Assembly: GCA_942493075.1 (NCBI GenBank)
Contig: OW818681.1
Span: 2,480,001-2,544,000, forward strand
Length of the DNA: 64,000 bases
DNA from: JBBQYD01 sp942493075
GTDB lineage: Bacteria > Verrucomicrobiota > Verrucomicrobiia > Limisphaerales > UBA8199
Reading direction: 5' to 3'
The notes beneath the pieces are model-generated. The model saw nothing but the letters and a program-made list of their open reading frames with translations. It was not told the origin of the DNA and did no database searches. Positions 1 to 8,966 of this stretch are shown one piece after another; position 1 is the first letter of the stretch; every line of letters begins with the position of its first letter. A program made the position numbers and the translations under genes.

Positions 1-1014
1 GAAGGTGTTCTTAATGACGATGGCGCCACGACCGCCTGCCTTCAGGATCTTGATGAAATGTTGGAGGAACAGGAATGCGGTTTCACCGGTGCGGATGGGG
101 AAGTTCTGCTGAACTTCTTCCCGCTCTTTGCCGCCAAAAGGCGGATTGGCCAGCACGATGTCGTAACGGTCTTTCTCCTGAATATCGGCCAGGTTTTCGG
201 CCAGCGTGTTTGTGTGGATGATGTTCGGGGCCTCGATCCCGTGCAGGATCATGTTCATGATCGCGATCACGTAGGCGAGCGACTTCTTTTCCTTGCCGTA
301 AAAGGTCCGTTCCTGGAGCGTGCGATCCTGGGCCGTGGTTCTCCTTGGGTTCTGGGTCTTGAGGTAATCCAGGGCTTCACAAAGGAACCCGGCCGAGCCG
401 CATGCGCCGTCGTAAATCCGTTCTCCAATCTGTGGGGCGGTCACCTGGATCATGGCACGGATGAGCGGGCGCGGGGTGTAGTACTCGCCGCCGTTCCGTC
501 CGGCATTGCCCATGCGCTTGATCTTTTGTTCGTAAAGCGCGGATAGCTCGTGCTTTTCCGCCTGGGAACGGAAGCGCAACTCATCAATGTGATCAATGAT
601 CTCGCGCAGGTTATAGCCGCTCTGGATCCGGTTCTTTATCTCACCAAAAATCTCTCCAATCTTGTATTCGATGGTGTTCGGCCCGGTAGCCTTTTGTTTG
701 AACCCATGCAGGTAAGGGAAGAGCTTCTGGTTAACGAAATCCCGGAGGTCATCGCCAGTCAGAGCCTTATTGTCATCGAGCTTGCCATCTTTGCCTTTGG
801 GCGCGGCCCACGATTCCCAGCGGTAAGGTTCCTCAAGAATGTAGCTGTATTTTCGGCCTTGAAGGGCGGCTTCGGTGAACTTATCTGCCTCCAGGCCATC
901 GAGATACTTCAGGAACAGGAGCCAGGAGGATTGCTCGGTGTAATCGAGTTCGGTGGTGCAACCGGCTTCTTTCCGGAGGACGTCATCTATGTTTCTGAAA
1001 GCTTGCTCAAACAT
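1..1014 (-). CDS. hsdM: Type I restriction-modification DNA methylase subunit HsdM (5' part; runs off left edge)
   Basis: The reverse strand is open from an ATG at 1014 to the window edge (338 codons). It encodes the N-terminal half or more of a type I N6-adenine methyltransferase. The start reads MFEQAFRNIDDVLRKEAG, typical of the HsdM N-terminal helical domain. The SAM-binding motif I, DGACGSAGFL, lies near residue 199 (Ala replaces the more usual second Gly). The catalytic motif IV NPPF is at residues 290-293, followed by GGKE. The target-recognition partner HsdS and the nuclease HsdR would be expected further left, outside the window. The two plus-strand open frames across this region are its antisense shadows. 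Known of the family: HsdM2-HsdS complexes methylate bipartite sites and, with HsdR, cut unmodified DNA. Confidence 0.93.
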   Translation of the reverse strand, partial: MFEQAFRNIDDVLRKEAGCTTELDYTEQSSWLLFLKYLDGLEADKFTEAALQGRKYSYILEEPYRWESWAAPKGKDGKLDDNKALTGDDLRDFVNQKLFPYLHGFKQKATGPNTIEYKIGEIFGEIKNRIQSGYNLREIIDHIDELRFRSQAEKHELSALYEQKIKRMGNAGRNGGEYYTPRPLIRAMIQVTAPQIGERIYDGACGSAGFLCEALDYLKTQNPRRTTAQDRTLQERTFYGKEKKSLAYVIAIMNMILHGIEAPNIIHTNTLAENLADIQEKDRYDIVLANPPFGGKEREEVQQNFPIRTGETAFLFLQHFIKILKAGGRGAIVIKNTF

Positions 1015-1422
1015 GTGCTGTTAGGACCTGAACGGGAATGAAATACCCGTGGCAGAACAACTTACGGTCCTTGAAACCGAGTGTAATGGGAGGGGGGGAG
1101 GGAGAGAAAGGCTAAAGGCTGGAGTGCGGAATGGGGCCATCTGGGAAGGCCGGAGGAAAGTAGAAGCGGCGTCTCGCCGCTTTAACTGGCAACCGGATGC
1201 GCTGCGGCTGTTGGTCGCCTGCAATTCCTGAGGTCAGCGGAACCTTCTCTTCACCGGACTATGATTGGGGGTTACCTTCCAATATAATCGGGGACGCCGC
1301 GATTGCCTATCCGCCTGGTTAGGGTTCCGCCGAGTTCTGCTAAAACACCCAAATGGACGAAAGAGCTTCACTCCCGGCTCTCACAACGGTTGAACGAATT
1401 GGGTTCCCGCAGTGGGCGGTGA
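1015..1422. other. Intergenic gap upstream of hsdM; no gene seen
   Basis: This 408-base gap lies upstream of hsdM and downstream of the minus-strand gene ending at 1423. Short open frames on both strands here show no recognisable domain. It contains a G-rich stretch (about 1088-1103) and the perfect hairpin at 1164-1182, listed separately. No convincing promoter was found by eye. Confidence 0.6.
1164..1182. repeat. Short perfect hairpin, REP-like
   Basis: The sequence AAGCGGCG-TCT-CGCCGCTT forms a perfect 8-bp stem with a 3-base loop in the gap upstream of hsdM. No T-run follows, so it is not a classical terminator. Its compact GC-rich form resembles the other intergenic palindromes in this window. 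Confidence 0.6.
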
Positions 1423-2850
1423 TCAGTGCTCAACGATGAAGGTGATATCGTAGGTGGAGTGATCGGTTGATTTTTTCCGGGGCGGCGGTTCACGTCCTGC
1501 ATCGTCGATCCCGTCCTCACCGACGGAGTACACTGCGTAGCCCGGTTTGAGGAGTTTGTATCGAATCTCCGATCCATTGAAAGGGTCTTGAGGCACCTGG
1601 TTGAGAAACTCCGGCACCAGTTCCTTCAGGCTGTCAGGCAGCCGGTTTTGAGCCAAACGGAATCTTTCAATCGCCAGGGCAGTCTCGGCGATTGCACGAA
1701 GTGCTTCATTAGATGCTACGCGCAATACCACCTTGGAATAGGCCGTCAAAAGCATAGACGAGAAAATGTAAAGCCTTTTGCCCGCCACTGCGTTTGCTGA
1801 ACCGAGATAGTTCGTTAGGGCCAGTCGTTGCGGAGTCGGGAGGGCAGACATCGAAATGGCCTTACCCATTGTAGCCAGGTAGAAATTCAGATCCCGTTCA
1901 AAGAGACCACTCAGCCGAAGGAATGGGTCCGGCTTTCCTGAATAACGTCGAGGCTTGCGAGTGTCTTCCTTTTCCTCGGAATGGGTGGCGTTTTCGATCT
2001 CCTGGCGGCTCAATCGGAAAAAGGGGATTGCCATTGCACGCTCACCAACAAAAGCCGTCTGCAGTAAATTCGTGGCAGTTTCACGAGCCAGCGCGGTCTG
2101 AAGCAACTTGCACCCCGTGTCATCTGGAGTTGCCCGGTTGAGATTGCGTTCAATGGTTTTGACTGCCATTTGAAGAATGGCATTGCGCACCAGATAAGAG
2201 AGGATCGCGGGTTCCCCCTCAAGGGTGCGCGCAAGTTGGATCTGAAATATCACGTCCTCCGTCCAGGCGTTTCCCTGTCTTTGCTGAGCATTTAGGATCG
2301 CATCGAGGCTTGCGATTCGCGCCAGAGTCTTCAAATCCTTAAGGTGTGGAAGTTCTGTCGCAGGCCCGAACGAGAAATCTGCGGGGTACTGAAATCTGCC
2401 CATTCTCAGGGCTTCCTGCGCTTTCATCAACGTCGGTCGATTGGTTTCTACATAGGCTTCAGCTAAAGTCTGCATCTCTTCCGTCAATGTATTGGTCCTG
2501 GCCAGGATGTTGATTTGATCAACCAGCTTGGAGCGGTGATCGGGAAAGGTGCGGAGGAGAGCAAATGCCTGGGTCATAACAAGTGCCCCGTTCTCCTTTT
2601 CCGGGACAGCAGGACGCCAGGTATTTAGCTCGGCACCGGATGCTGGTAATCCAGCGGACCGTATCTGGGTGAATTGCCGGGAGACTTGCCAGTAGATCAG
2701 AGTCCGCCAGCAAACGAAAAAGCACAAGATGGTCAGAATGAAAACTTGAAGCGCTCTGGCTAGCTTCCGGACAAGCGGGGACGGCTTTCGGCTCGGCCAG
2801 ATCTTCCTTTTGAGCCAACTCATGAGACGATTCTTCACGTTATTGCGCAT
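1423..2850 (-). CDS. Membrane-anchored protein of unknown function with pseudopilin-like C-terminal tail
   Basis: This is a 475-aa protein from the ATG at 2850; a TTG at 2892 would add 14 residues, but the ATG follows a GAGAAAGG stretch. Residues ~30-52 form one strongly hydrophobic segment after a Lys/Arg-rich N-terminus, suggesting a single inner-membrane anchor with the rest outside the cytoplasm. The middle is helical without a known motif. The end carries LVPEFLNQVPQDPFNGSEI followed by YAVYSVGEDGIDDAG. A DPF.G ... YS.G.DG.DD tail of this kind occurs in pseudopilin-like proteins of Planctomycetes and Verrucomicrobia. The protein encoded at 36401-37459 has the same architecture and tail, so the two are paralogues. 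Function unknown. Confidence 0.8.
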   Translation of the reverse strand: MRNNVKNRLMSWLKRKIWPSRKPSPLVRKLARALQVFILTILCFFVCWRTLIYWQVSRQFTQIRSAGLPASGAELNTWRPAVPEKENGALVMTQAFALLRTFPDHRSKLVDQINILARTNTLTEEMQTLAEAYVETNRPTLMKAQEALRMGRFQYPADFSFGPATELPHLKDLKTLARIASLDAILNAQQRQGNAWTEDVIFQIQLARTLEGEPAILSYLVRNAILQMAVKTIERNLNRATPDDTGCKLLQTALARETATNLLQTAFVGERAMAIPFFRLSRQEIENATHSEEKEDTRKPRRYSGKPDPFLRLSGLFERDLNFYLATMGKAISMSALPTPQRLALTNYLGSANAVAGKRLYIFSSMLLTAYSKVVLRVASNEALRAIAETALAIERFRLAQNRLPDSLKELVPEFLNQVPQDPFNGSEIRYKLLKPGYAVYSVGEDGIDDAGREPPPRKKSTDHSTYDITFIVEH

Positions 2851-3093
2851 GACCTTTCTCGGACAATAGGGGAGTGCGCCTTGCGCCAGCAATTACAAAC
2901 CAAAAGAGAAGTTGGAATGGTAGTCAACAGGCGAGCCACACCTGGAGGGGGACTGGATTAGTGGCATGCGATCAAAATCCCCATAAAAAACGGGTGAACA
3001 ACCCATGCAACGTAAAAGCTGCTGAGATTAGTCTCGGTAATCTCTTCGCTTGGCTGATGAGCAGTCAAGCGTTCACCTAAGATATTATAACTG

Positions 3094-3099
3094 AAAGGA
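3094..3099 (+). promoter_or_regulatory. Ribosome binding site of the catalase gene
   Basis: AAAGGA ends 3 bases before the ATG at 3103. It is one of the few clear Shine-Dalgarno sites in a window where most genes lack one, and it supports that start. Confidence 0.55.
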
Positions 3100-3102
3100 A
3101 AC

Positions 3103-3912
3103 ATGTATCACCACGTTAAGAAGCTTATGTACACCGTGCGCGTTGGAAGGCCCGACCCTCGGTTCGGAAACATGCTGCTGGAGCAGTTCGGTGGTGCCAA
3201 CGGAGAGTTGGCTGCGGCAATGCAGTACTCCATTCAAGGGCTCAACTGCGATGATCCGGCTCGCAAGGATCTCCTGATGGATATTGGCACCGAAGAGTTG
3301 AGCCATCTCGAAGTGGTCGGCACCCTGGCAAAGCTGCATCTGAAACCCATGAAGATGAAGAAGCGCGATGCCATTGAAGCTAATCCGCTAATTGGGATTG
3401 CCGAAGGTGGGGGAGCCGCGCTGCGCAATTCCATGGGTGCGGCCTGGACGGCTGACTACCTCAAGATCACCGGTGAGTTGGATGTGGATTTGCGCAGTAA
3501 TATAGCCGCAGAGGCGCGTGCAAAAATTGTGTATGAACGTTTGATCGACCTTTGTGACGATGCCGACAGCGTGGATGCGTTGCAGTTTCTCATGACACGC
3601 GAGATTACGCATATGAAAGCATTCATGGCTGCTCTTGAAAGCATGGGAAAAGATCCGCTGGAGATCGGGATGATTGCGCCCACTCCAGAGATCGTGAACC
3701 AGTTCTTCAATGATTCGACTGGAACGAGCGATGAAGGAGAAACAGACGAGCGCGGCCCGTGGAACGAGAACGGTTTTGAGTATGTGGAAGCGCCCGCGCA
3801 CGATGTGGCGACCGCTACGCAGGAGGAGGTCACCCGGGAGATTATGAAAGCCGGCAAACGTGGGCCGATCTCGCGCGCTACCTCCCGCAGGGTAAAAGGG
3901 TCAGTCCGATAA
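3103..3912 (+). CDS. Manganese catalase
   Basis: This 269-aa protein belongs to the non-haem dimanganese catalase family, which converts hydrogen peroxide to water and oxygen in the cytoplasm. The dimanganese ligands can be placed: Glu35 (GANGELAAAMQYS), Glu65 and His68 (GTEELSHLE), Glu137 (NIAAEARAK) and His170 (REITHMKAF). The Glu137-to-His170 spacing of 33 residues matches the characterised Lactobacillus enzyme as I recall it. The C-terminal tail has the family's DERGPWN motif. Length is normal. The gene stands alone, with a good ribosome binding site just upstream. With the superoxide dismutase at 46.7 kb it points to an oxygen-exposed lifestyle. Confidence 0.95.
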   Translation: MYHHVKKLMYTVRVGRPDPRFGNMLLEQFGGANGELAAAMQYSIQGLNCDDPARKDLLMDIGTEELSHLEVVGTLAKLHLKPMKMKKRDAIEANPLIGIAEGGGAALRNSMGAAWTADYLKITGELDVDLRSNIAAEARAKIVYERLIDLCDDADSVDALQFLMTREITHMKAFMAALESMGKDPLEIGMIAPTPEIVNQFFNDSTGTSDEGETDERGPWNENGFEYVEAPAHDVATATQEEVTREIMKAGKRGPISRATSRRVKGSVR

Positions 3913-4468
3913 TCGTACGAACCCGAATTGACCTATGGTGTCATGGTCGTACTGACCGGTCGCGCGCCACGACCAATACGGGGAGCGCCACGACTGCCGA
4001 TTTGCATCGGTTCTCGTCGTCCCGGAATCATTCGAAAAGACCTATGGTTGCGACCACGTCGTAACCATAGGCCAGCGGAGGGGACTCAAGTCAAAGGTCC
4101 TGGGTCGCTCGGTCAAATACTTCACCGCTGACAGGAGCGACAGATATGTGGCTTTGGTGGAACGGGCCCACGGGGATTGAAAAGTATTCTGCTTCTCAGA
4201 GCCCTATTTTGTTGATGATCAAGGCGGGCACCAATATCTGCATTTGACCCGAACTACTTCAGCTCCAGCAAGTGAGTTTTGCTGCCATGGGCCTCTTCGA
4301 CCGGATAGCACTGCATGGCGCTGCCTGCTCAGGCAAATGTTTTATCAAGGCTTCCCAGGATCATATGTTCATACGACTACCGGGGCTGCCAGTTGTTGCT
4401 AGGTTTGTAGAGTTCAGCATTCAACACAAACTAGAAACCAACAACCCAATCCCGATACCTCGTGTTTC
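3913..4468. other. Intergenic gap of 556 bases; inverted repeat, no gene seen
   Basis: No open frame here resembles a protein. The notable content is the long inverted repeat at 4041-4071, preceded by related pieces (CCTATGGTGTCATGGTCGT near 3942 and CACGACC/CACGACTG blocks). The last 200 bases lead into the PATR gene at 4469 and probably hold its promoter, but no clear -35/-10 pair was identified. Confidence 0.55.
4041..4071. repeat. 14-bp inverted repeat with 3-base loop
   Basis: CCTATGGTTGCGAC and GTCGTAACCATAGG are separated by CAC; 13 of 14 positions pair. It lies ~130 bases downstream of the catalase stop. There is no following T-run, so an operator or mobile-element end is as likely as a terminator. 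Confidence 0.65.
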
Positions 4469-7400
4469 ATGAAGACTAAGTGTTTCCTATCGTGTCGCCC
4501 TCATTCTCGACGGCTGCCTTCAGGGCGGCCACTTTTGCTGGCAGCCCTTTGCCTGGGTAATCTGAGTGCTGTTCAAGCTGCTGACGGCGTATGGACGAAC
4601 ACCGCCTCCGGCGGGTTGTGGAGCGATCCGGCCAACTGGAACAACACGATTGTAGCCGACGGAGCGGGTGCTCTGGCGGACTTCAGCACCCTCAACATTG
4701 CCGCCGCTTCCACGGTTGTATTTGACGGACCGCGTACCCTTGGGGGGCTGCTCTTTGGGGATACCGCAACCACGGTTTACAACTGGACCCTAAGCAACAG
4801 TGGCAATCCTGCCAATGTGCTTACCCTGGATGGCACAGCCCCTTTCATCACAGTAAATAACGGCAGCCTCACGAACGATGTGGTGATCGCCGGAACTGCT
4901 GGAGTTACGGTGAACGGTGGCGCTTCGGCGTCATCCCTGGTTTTGCCCCAGGCCAATACATTTACTGGGGACGTCACAGTCAACGCCGGTACGGGCGGAA
5001 ACCTAACACTGCAGTTAAGGAACGCCGGGGCTTTGGGCGGCACCGCGGTGGCCTCGAACTCCGTATTTCTGGTAGGGAATACTTCCACAAGGGCGCTGCT
5101 GAACCTTGCCACTCCCGGCGCTGCTTACCCCGCGTATAACAATCTGGTCATGCGGCCCTCTGGCGCCAGCACCAGCTCACGCGCAGAGTTGCGCTCAGTC
5201 AACGGCAATGCGACTTGGAATGGAACCATCGCCCTGGACGGTTGGAGCGGGTCCACGACCCCTCGTTGTGACCTCTATAGTGACGCCTCATCCTCCACCC
5301 TGACTCTTAATGGCAGCATCGTTGACCTGAATGCCTACATAGGGCAGATGAGTTTGCGCGGCGCCAATCCCGGCATTATCAACGGGAACATCAACGTTCC
5401 CGGTGCCACTGTGGCAAAGGACGATGGGGGCACCTGGACCATCAACTCGGGCAGTAATATATGGGGTAATACGACAGTGCTGGCTGGCACTCTGAAGCTC
5501 GGGCGCGAAAACGCTCTTCCTGAAACAACCATTTTAACGGTGGGTGGTGCAAGTGCAACTGCAGTGCTGGATCTGAACGGGTTCAGTCAAACCGTCTCCG
5601 GTTTGGCCTCTGGCGGAAGCAACACCAAGAGGATCACCAACTCGACAGGGGCTGGTACGCTAATAGTGAGCAACGCCACGGACGTGACGTATGGAGGCGG
5701 CATTATGGGGAGCGTTACGCTGAACAAGGAGAACGCCGGAAAATTGACACTTTCAGGGGCCAACACATACACCGGAGACACCGTTATCAGCAACGGGACG
5801 CTTGCTGTGTCGTCCTCAGGTACTATCGCGGGCTCAACTAACATCATCATTGGACCATGGGCCACGTTTATGCCGACAGGCCTCACACTCGGTTCGAGTC
5901 AAAAACTGCTGCCGGTCGATTCAACGGCGACAGTTGCAGGCACTCTCAACATAGGGAACGGCACCCTGGTTCTGAACTATCTGGTCGGTACACCGGCTTT
6001 AACCGTATCTGCGGGGACTCTTTCGTTGAGTGAAAGCAGCACAGTTGTCATCACCGTGTCCGGCACACTCACGCCTGGGCAGAGCTATCAGCTTGTGTCA
6101 ACCGTCAGTGGTGGGCAGGTCTCAGGCACCATGCCCTCCTCGGTTGTTCTCGACGGAGTTAGCGGTTTCAGTGGTTATCTGATCGTCACAGATGGCCAGT
6201 TGTATCTCACGATGGATACGAAGCCAGTCATCGCGAGCCAGTTGCCGGTGCCGCATGCGGATCAGTTCACACTGTTTGCGGGCGCGAGCCCGTCCTTTTC
6301 TGTCAATGTTGGCGGATTGCCGCCCTTTGGATACCAATGGTTCACCAATGGTGTAATCAACACCGCAGCCGCCAATTCCAACAGCATGTCATGGGCGAAT
6401 GTTAGTCTCGGTTCAATGTCGGTGTACTGTATCGTCACGAATGATTCAGGGTCGGCCACGAGCTCAGTGTGGTCGGCCTCGGTGGTCGCCCCGCCGACTG
6501 CACCATACCCCGTGACTGTGTTGTCGAGTAACCTGGTTGGTTACTGGCGTTTGAATGAGCCGGATAATGGCTTAGGCGACAACAATACGGGAGTGATCGC
6601 GCACGACTATTGGGGCGGCAACAACGGCGTGTACAACAACACCCAACTCGGTCAGATCGGTTATAACCAGAGCACCGATCCGACCACCACTTCTGCTTTG
6701 TTTGGTATGGTGGATTCGCAGAACTGCGTTGCGAAGGATATTTCGGGTATCGATTTTTCCGCGCCAACCAACTCCAGCAGGGCGTTCACCGTTGAAGCCT
6801 GGGTGGCAGGTTGGGCTCCGCTAGTGCCTTCCGGTATCGTCTCGAAAGGTTACGGTGGAGGGGGCGAACAGTTCACCCTGGATGCTGATGGAACCGGCTT
6901 TGGGTTTCGTTTCTTCGTCCGGGATGCCGCTGGCACCGCACGCGCTGCCATCAGTTCAATCACTCCCCGGGACTCCGTTTGGCACCATGTGGTAGGTGTC
7001 TGCGATCAACCGAATGGCGCGGTCATCCTGTATGTGGATGGCAAACAAGCAGCCATCGGAACGATCCCGACAAACGCCGGTATCCAAAGGTCCACCAGTC
7101 CCATGAGCATTGGAGCGCGGTATTCCTCCGCAGCCTCCATGGCGAGCGACTTTTATGACAACCAGTTCTTTGGCAACATCAATGACGTCGCTATTTATAG
7201 CAGGGCGTTAAGTGCTTCTGAAGTGAAGGCTCATTATTTTGTGGCTGGTATCGCGCCGAGCATCACCCTGGATGTTCCGGCTGGCACCAACGTGAATCAA
7301 AACGGCACATTGACGGTTCAAACGGCTGCAACCGGAACGGAGCCGCTTTCCTACAACTGGTTTGATGTCAACGCCGGGAGCTACCTGCCAAGCCAGACCA

Positions 7401-8764
7401 ATTCGACACTCGTTGTCAGCAACCTGCAAACTGCGAACAGCTATTACGTCACAGTAACCAATGCGTATGGCTCTACAAACTCGGCTACCGTCTTTGTGGG
7501 CGTGGATGCCGGTTTCAATGTAAGCCTGGCACCTGAGATTAATAACCGGGCCATTTACTCCGGGCTTGCGATTGACTTCGGAGTGACAGCCTGGGGCACA
7601 GAGCCGTTTTATTATCGCTGGATGACCAACGGTGTTCTGATTCCCGGGGAGACGAACTCCAGTTACACTCACACGGTCTTGTTAGGTGGCAATTCCGTGA
7701 GCTGTTTGGTCTCAAATTCCTACAATGGTCTGAGCAGCCAGACGCTGGGACCTGCCAGTTTTACCGGTGTTCCGGCTACGACCAATGGCTTTGAACTAAC
7801 CGTGTTGAGCGACGCACCCGTTGCTTACTGGCCCTTAAATCAGGCGGATAACGGACTCAATAACGGCAATACTGGCGTGGTTGCTTACGATTACATCGGC
7901 GGGCACAACGCTGGGTTTACAAACGTGGATCTCGGTTTGGCAGGGATTAATTCTCCCGAATATCCCGAGTTGACGGCTGCCCTTTTTGGAACGTTCACGC
8001 CGACAAATAGTGTGGTTTCCGAAATCGACCTCAGCGCAAGCGGGCTTGCAAACATCGACTTCGCGAAACCTGTCGGAGGCAACGCCACCTTTTCCGTAGA
8101 AGCCTGGGTCAATCTGAGTGAAACCATGCAAGCCGCAAGTATCGTCTCCAAGGGATGCGGCCACAATGAGCAATTTGCCCTGGACGTTTACAACGGTGGC
8201 TTCCGATTTATGTTTAGGGATGCGTCGAAGGCTGCCCGCGACACTGGAGTGTCTGCTGCCGCAACGCCTGGAACATGGTATCACGTGGTCGGTGTCTGGG
8301 ACGGACCCAACGGTGTTGGTCGTCTATTTGTGAACGGCGCGAATGTCACCAGAAGGACCGGGTTGGCAACCGGGCTCGGACTCTGCACGCCGGAGGTGAA
8401 TCCCAATCTGCCAGGTGCCAATCTGGTGAACATCGGGTCTCGCCCTTCGGACACTACGACCGATGTTTATGATGTGCAGTTCAAGGGGAAGATCGCCAAC
8501 GTTGCGGTTTATGACTACGTGCTGACCACAAACCAGATCGCGGCTCATTTCAGCGCTGGTACAAACTCGACGGCGGTGACGCCCGGAGTCCTGAGCATCG
8601 CGAATCTCTCCGGTGGCCAAGTGCAGTTGGAGTGGAAGTTCGGTGGGACCTTGCAAAGCGCTACAAACGTTGCCGGACCTTACAGCGATGAGCCAAGCGC
8701 GGTGTCGCCCTACACAGTCCCAACCACCAACGCGCAGTTGTTTTATCGGATTAGGCAGAAGTAG
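4469..8764 (+). CDS. Large secreted protein: PATR beta-strand repeats, Ig-like domains and two LamG domains
   Basis: This 1431-aa protein starts with an Arg-rich N-terminus and a hydrophobic segment ending in AVQA, a typical Sec signal peptide. Residues ~40-560 are low-complexity beta-helix sequence. They include an autotransporter-associated repeat near residue 420 (AGKLTLSGANTYTGDTVISN). Ig-like stretches follow (~595-680 and ~930-1110). Two LamG/concanavalin-like domains begin at ~690 (LVGYWRLNEPDNGL) and ~1115 (VAYWPLNQADNGL), each with a VEAW...GIVSKG-type core. The last ~50 residues carry the recurring tail (LQSATNVAGPYSD ... QLFYRIRQK). No autotransporter beta-barrel is present. Probable role: surface glycan binding or adhesion; substrate unknown. 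No Shine-Dalgarno is visible. Confidence 0.85.
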   Translation: MKTKCFLSCRPHSRRLPSGRPLLLAALCLGNLSAVQAADGVWTNTASGGLWSDPANWNNTIVADGAGALADFSTLNIAAASTVVFDGPRTLGGLLFGDTATTVYNWTLSNSGNPANVLTLDGTAPFITVNNGSLTNDVVIAGTAGVTVNGGASASSLVLPQANTFTGDVTVNAGTGGNLTLQLRNAGALGGTAVASNSVFLVGNTSTRALLNLATPGAAYPAYNNLVMRPSGASTSSRAELRSVNGNATWNGTIALDGWSGSTTPRCDLYSDASSSTLTLNGSIVDLNAYIGQMSLRGANPGIINGNINVPGATVAKDDGGTWTINSGSNIWGNTTVLAGTLKLGRENALPETTILTVGGASATAVLDLNGFSQTVSGLASGGSNTKRITNSTGAGTLIVSNATDVTYGGGIMGSVTLNKENAGKLTLSGANTYTGDTVISNGTLAVSSSGTIAGSTNIIIGPWATFMPTGLTLGSSQKLLPVDSTATVAGTLNIGNGTLVLNYLVGTPALTVSAGTLSLSESSTVVITVSGTLTPGQSYQLVSTVSGGQVSGTMPSSVVLDGVSGFSGYLIVTDGQLYLTMDTKPVIASQLPVPHADQFTLFAGASPSFSVNVGGLPPFGYQWFTNGVINTAAANSNSMSWANVSLGSMSVYCIVTNDSGSATSSVWSASVVAPPTAPYPVTVLSSNLVGYWRLNEPDNGLGDNNTGVIAHDYWGGNNGVYNNTQLGQIGYNQSTDPTTTSALFGMVDSQNCVAKDISGIDFSAPTNSSRAFTVEAWVAGWAPLVPSGIVSKGYGGGGEQFTLDADGTGFGFRFFVRDAAGTARAAISSITPRDSVWHHVVGVCDQPNGAVILYVDGKQAAIGTIPTNAGIQRSTSPMSIGARYSSAASMASDFYDNQFFGNINDVAIYSRALSASEVKAHYFVAGIAPSITLDVPAGTNVNQNGTLTVQTAATGTEPLSYNWFDVNAGSYLPSQTNSTLVVSNLQTANSYYVTVTNAYGSTNSATVFVGVDAGFNVSLAPEINNRAIYSGLAIDFGVTAWGTEPFYYRWMTNGVLIPGETNSSYTHTVLLGGNSVSCLVSNSYNGLSSQTLGPASFTGVPATTNGFELTVLSDAPVAYWPLNQADNGLNNGNTGVVAYDYIGGHNAGFTNVDLGLAGINSPEYPELTAALFGTFTPTNSVVSEIDLSASGLANIDFAKPVGGNATFSVEAWVNLSETMQAASIVSKGCGHNEQFALDVYNGGFRFMFRDASKAARDTGVSAAATPGTWYHVVGVWDGPNGVGRLFVNGANVTRRTGLATGLGLCTPEVNPNLPGANLVNIGSRPSDTTTDVYDVQFKGKIANVAVYDYVLTTNQIAAHFSAGTNSTAVTPGVLSIANLSGGQVQLEWKFGGTLQSATNVAGPYSDEPSAVSPYTVPTTNAQLFYRIRQK

Positions 8765-8778
8765 GTGATGGGAGTGGT

Positions 8779-8845
8779 GAGGGTGGAGCTGCGGCGTATT
8801 TGGCTCGTTGCTTGTGCGGCGAGCAGCCGAAACGGCTCCACCCTC
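8779..8845. terminator. Large hairpin between the two PATR/LamG genes
   Basis: GAGGGTGGAGC (8779-8789) and GCTCCACCCTC (8835-8845) are perfect 11-bp arms. The loop contains a nested GGCTCG/CGAGC pairing. AATCATTTTAT follows the right arm. The position 15 bases after the stop codon fits a transcription terminator, but the T-run is imperfect, so a REP-like element is the alternative. Confidence 0.5.
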
Positions 8846-8966
8846 AATCATTTTATAAGCCCTGCTTGAGCTGCCTGGGTTCTTTCCCCGTATCGTTCTT
8901 GCCAGTTTCGAGGTCATACGATACACCCGGGGGCGGCACGGACCGATCACTCGAAACCCAAAACTG

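Noticed and set aside
58..1041. Two plus-strand open frames (58-546 and 550-1041)
   Set aside because: They are antisense to hsdM, whose minus-strand reading shows clear methylase motifs I and IV; the plus-strand translations match nothing.
3083..3088. TATTAT as a -10 box for the catalase gene
   Set aside because: Too close to the ribosome binding site and start codon, with no -35 at the right distance.
4110..4260. Coding-like stretch (YFTADRSDRYVALVERAHGD, then a stop, then KVFCFSEPYFVDDQGG)
   Set aside because: Interrupted by a stop, no start and no recognisable family; could be a gene remnant but not supportable.
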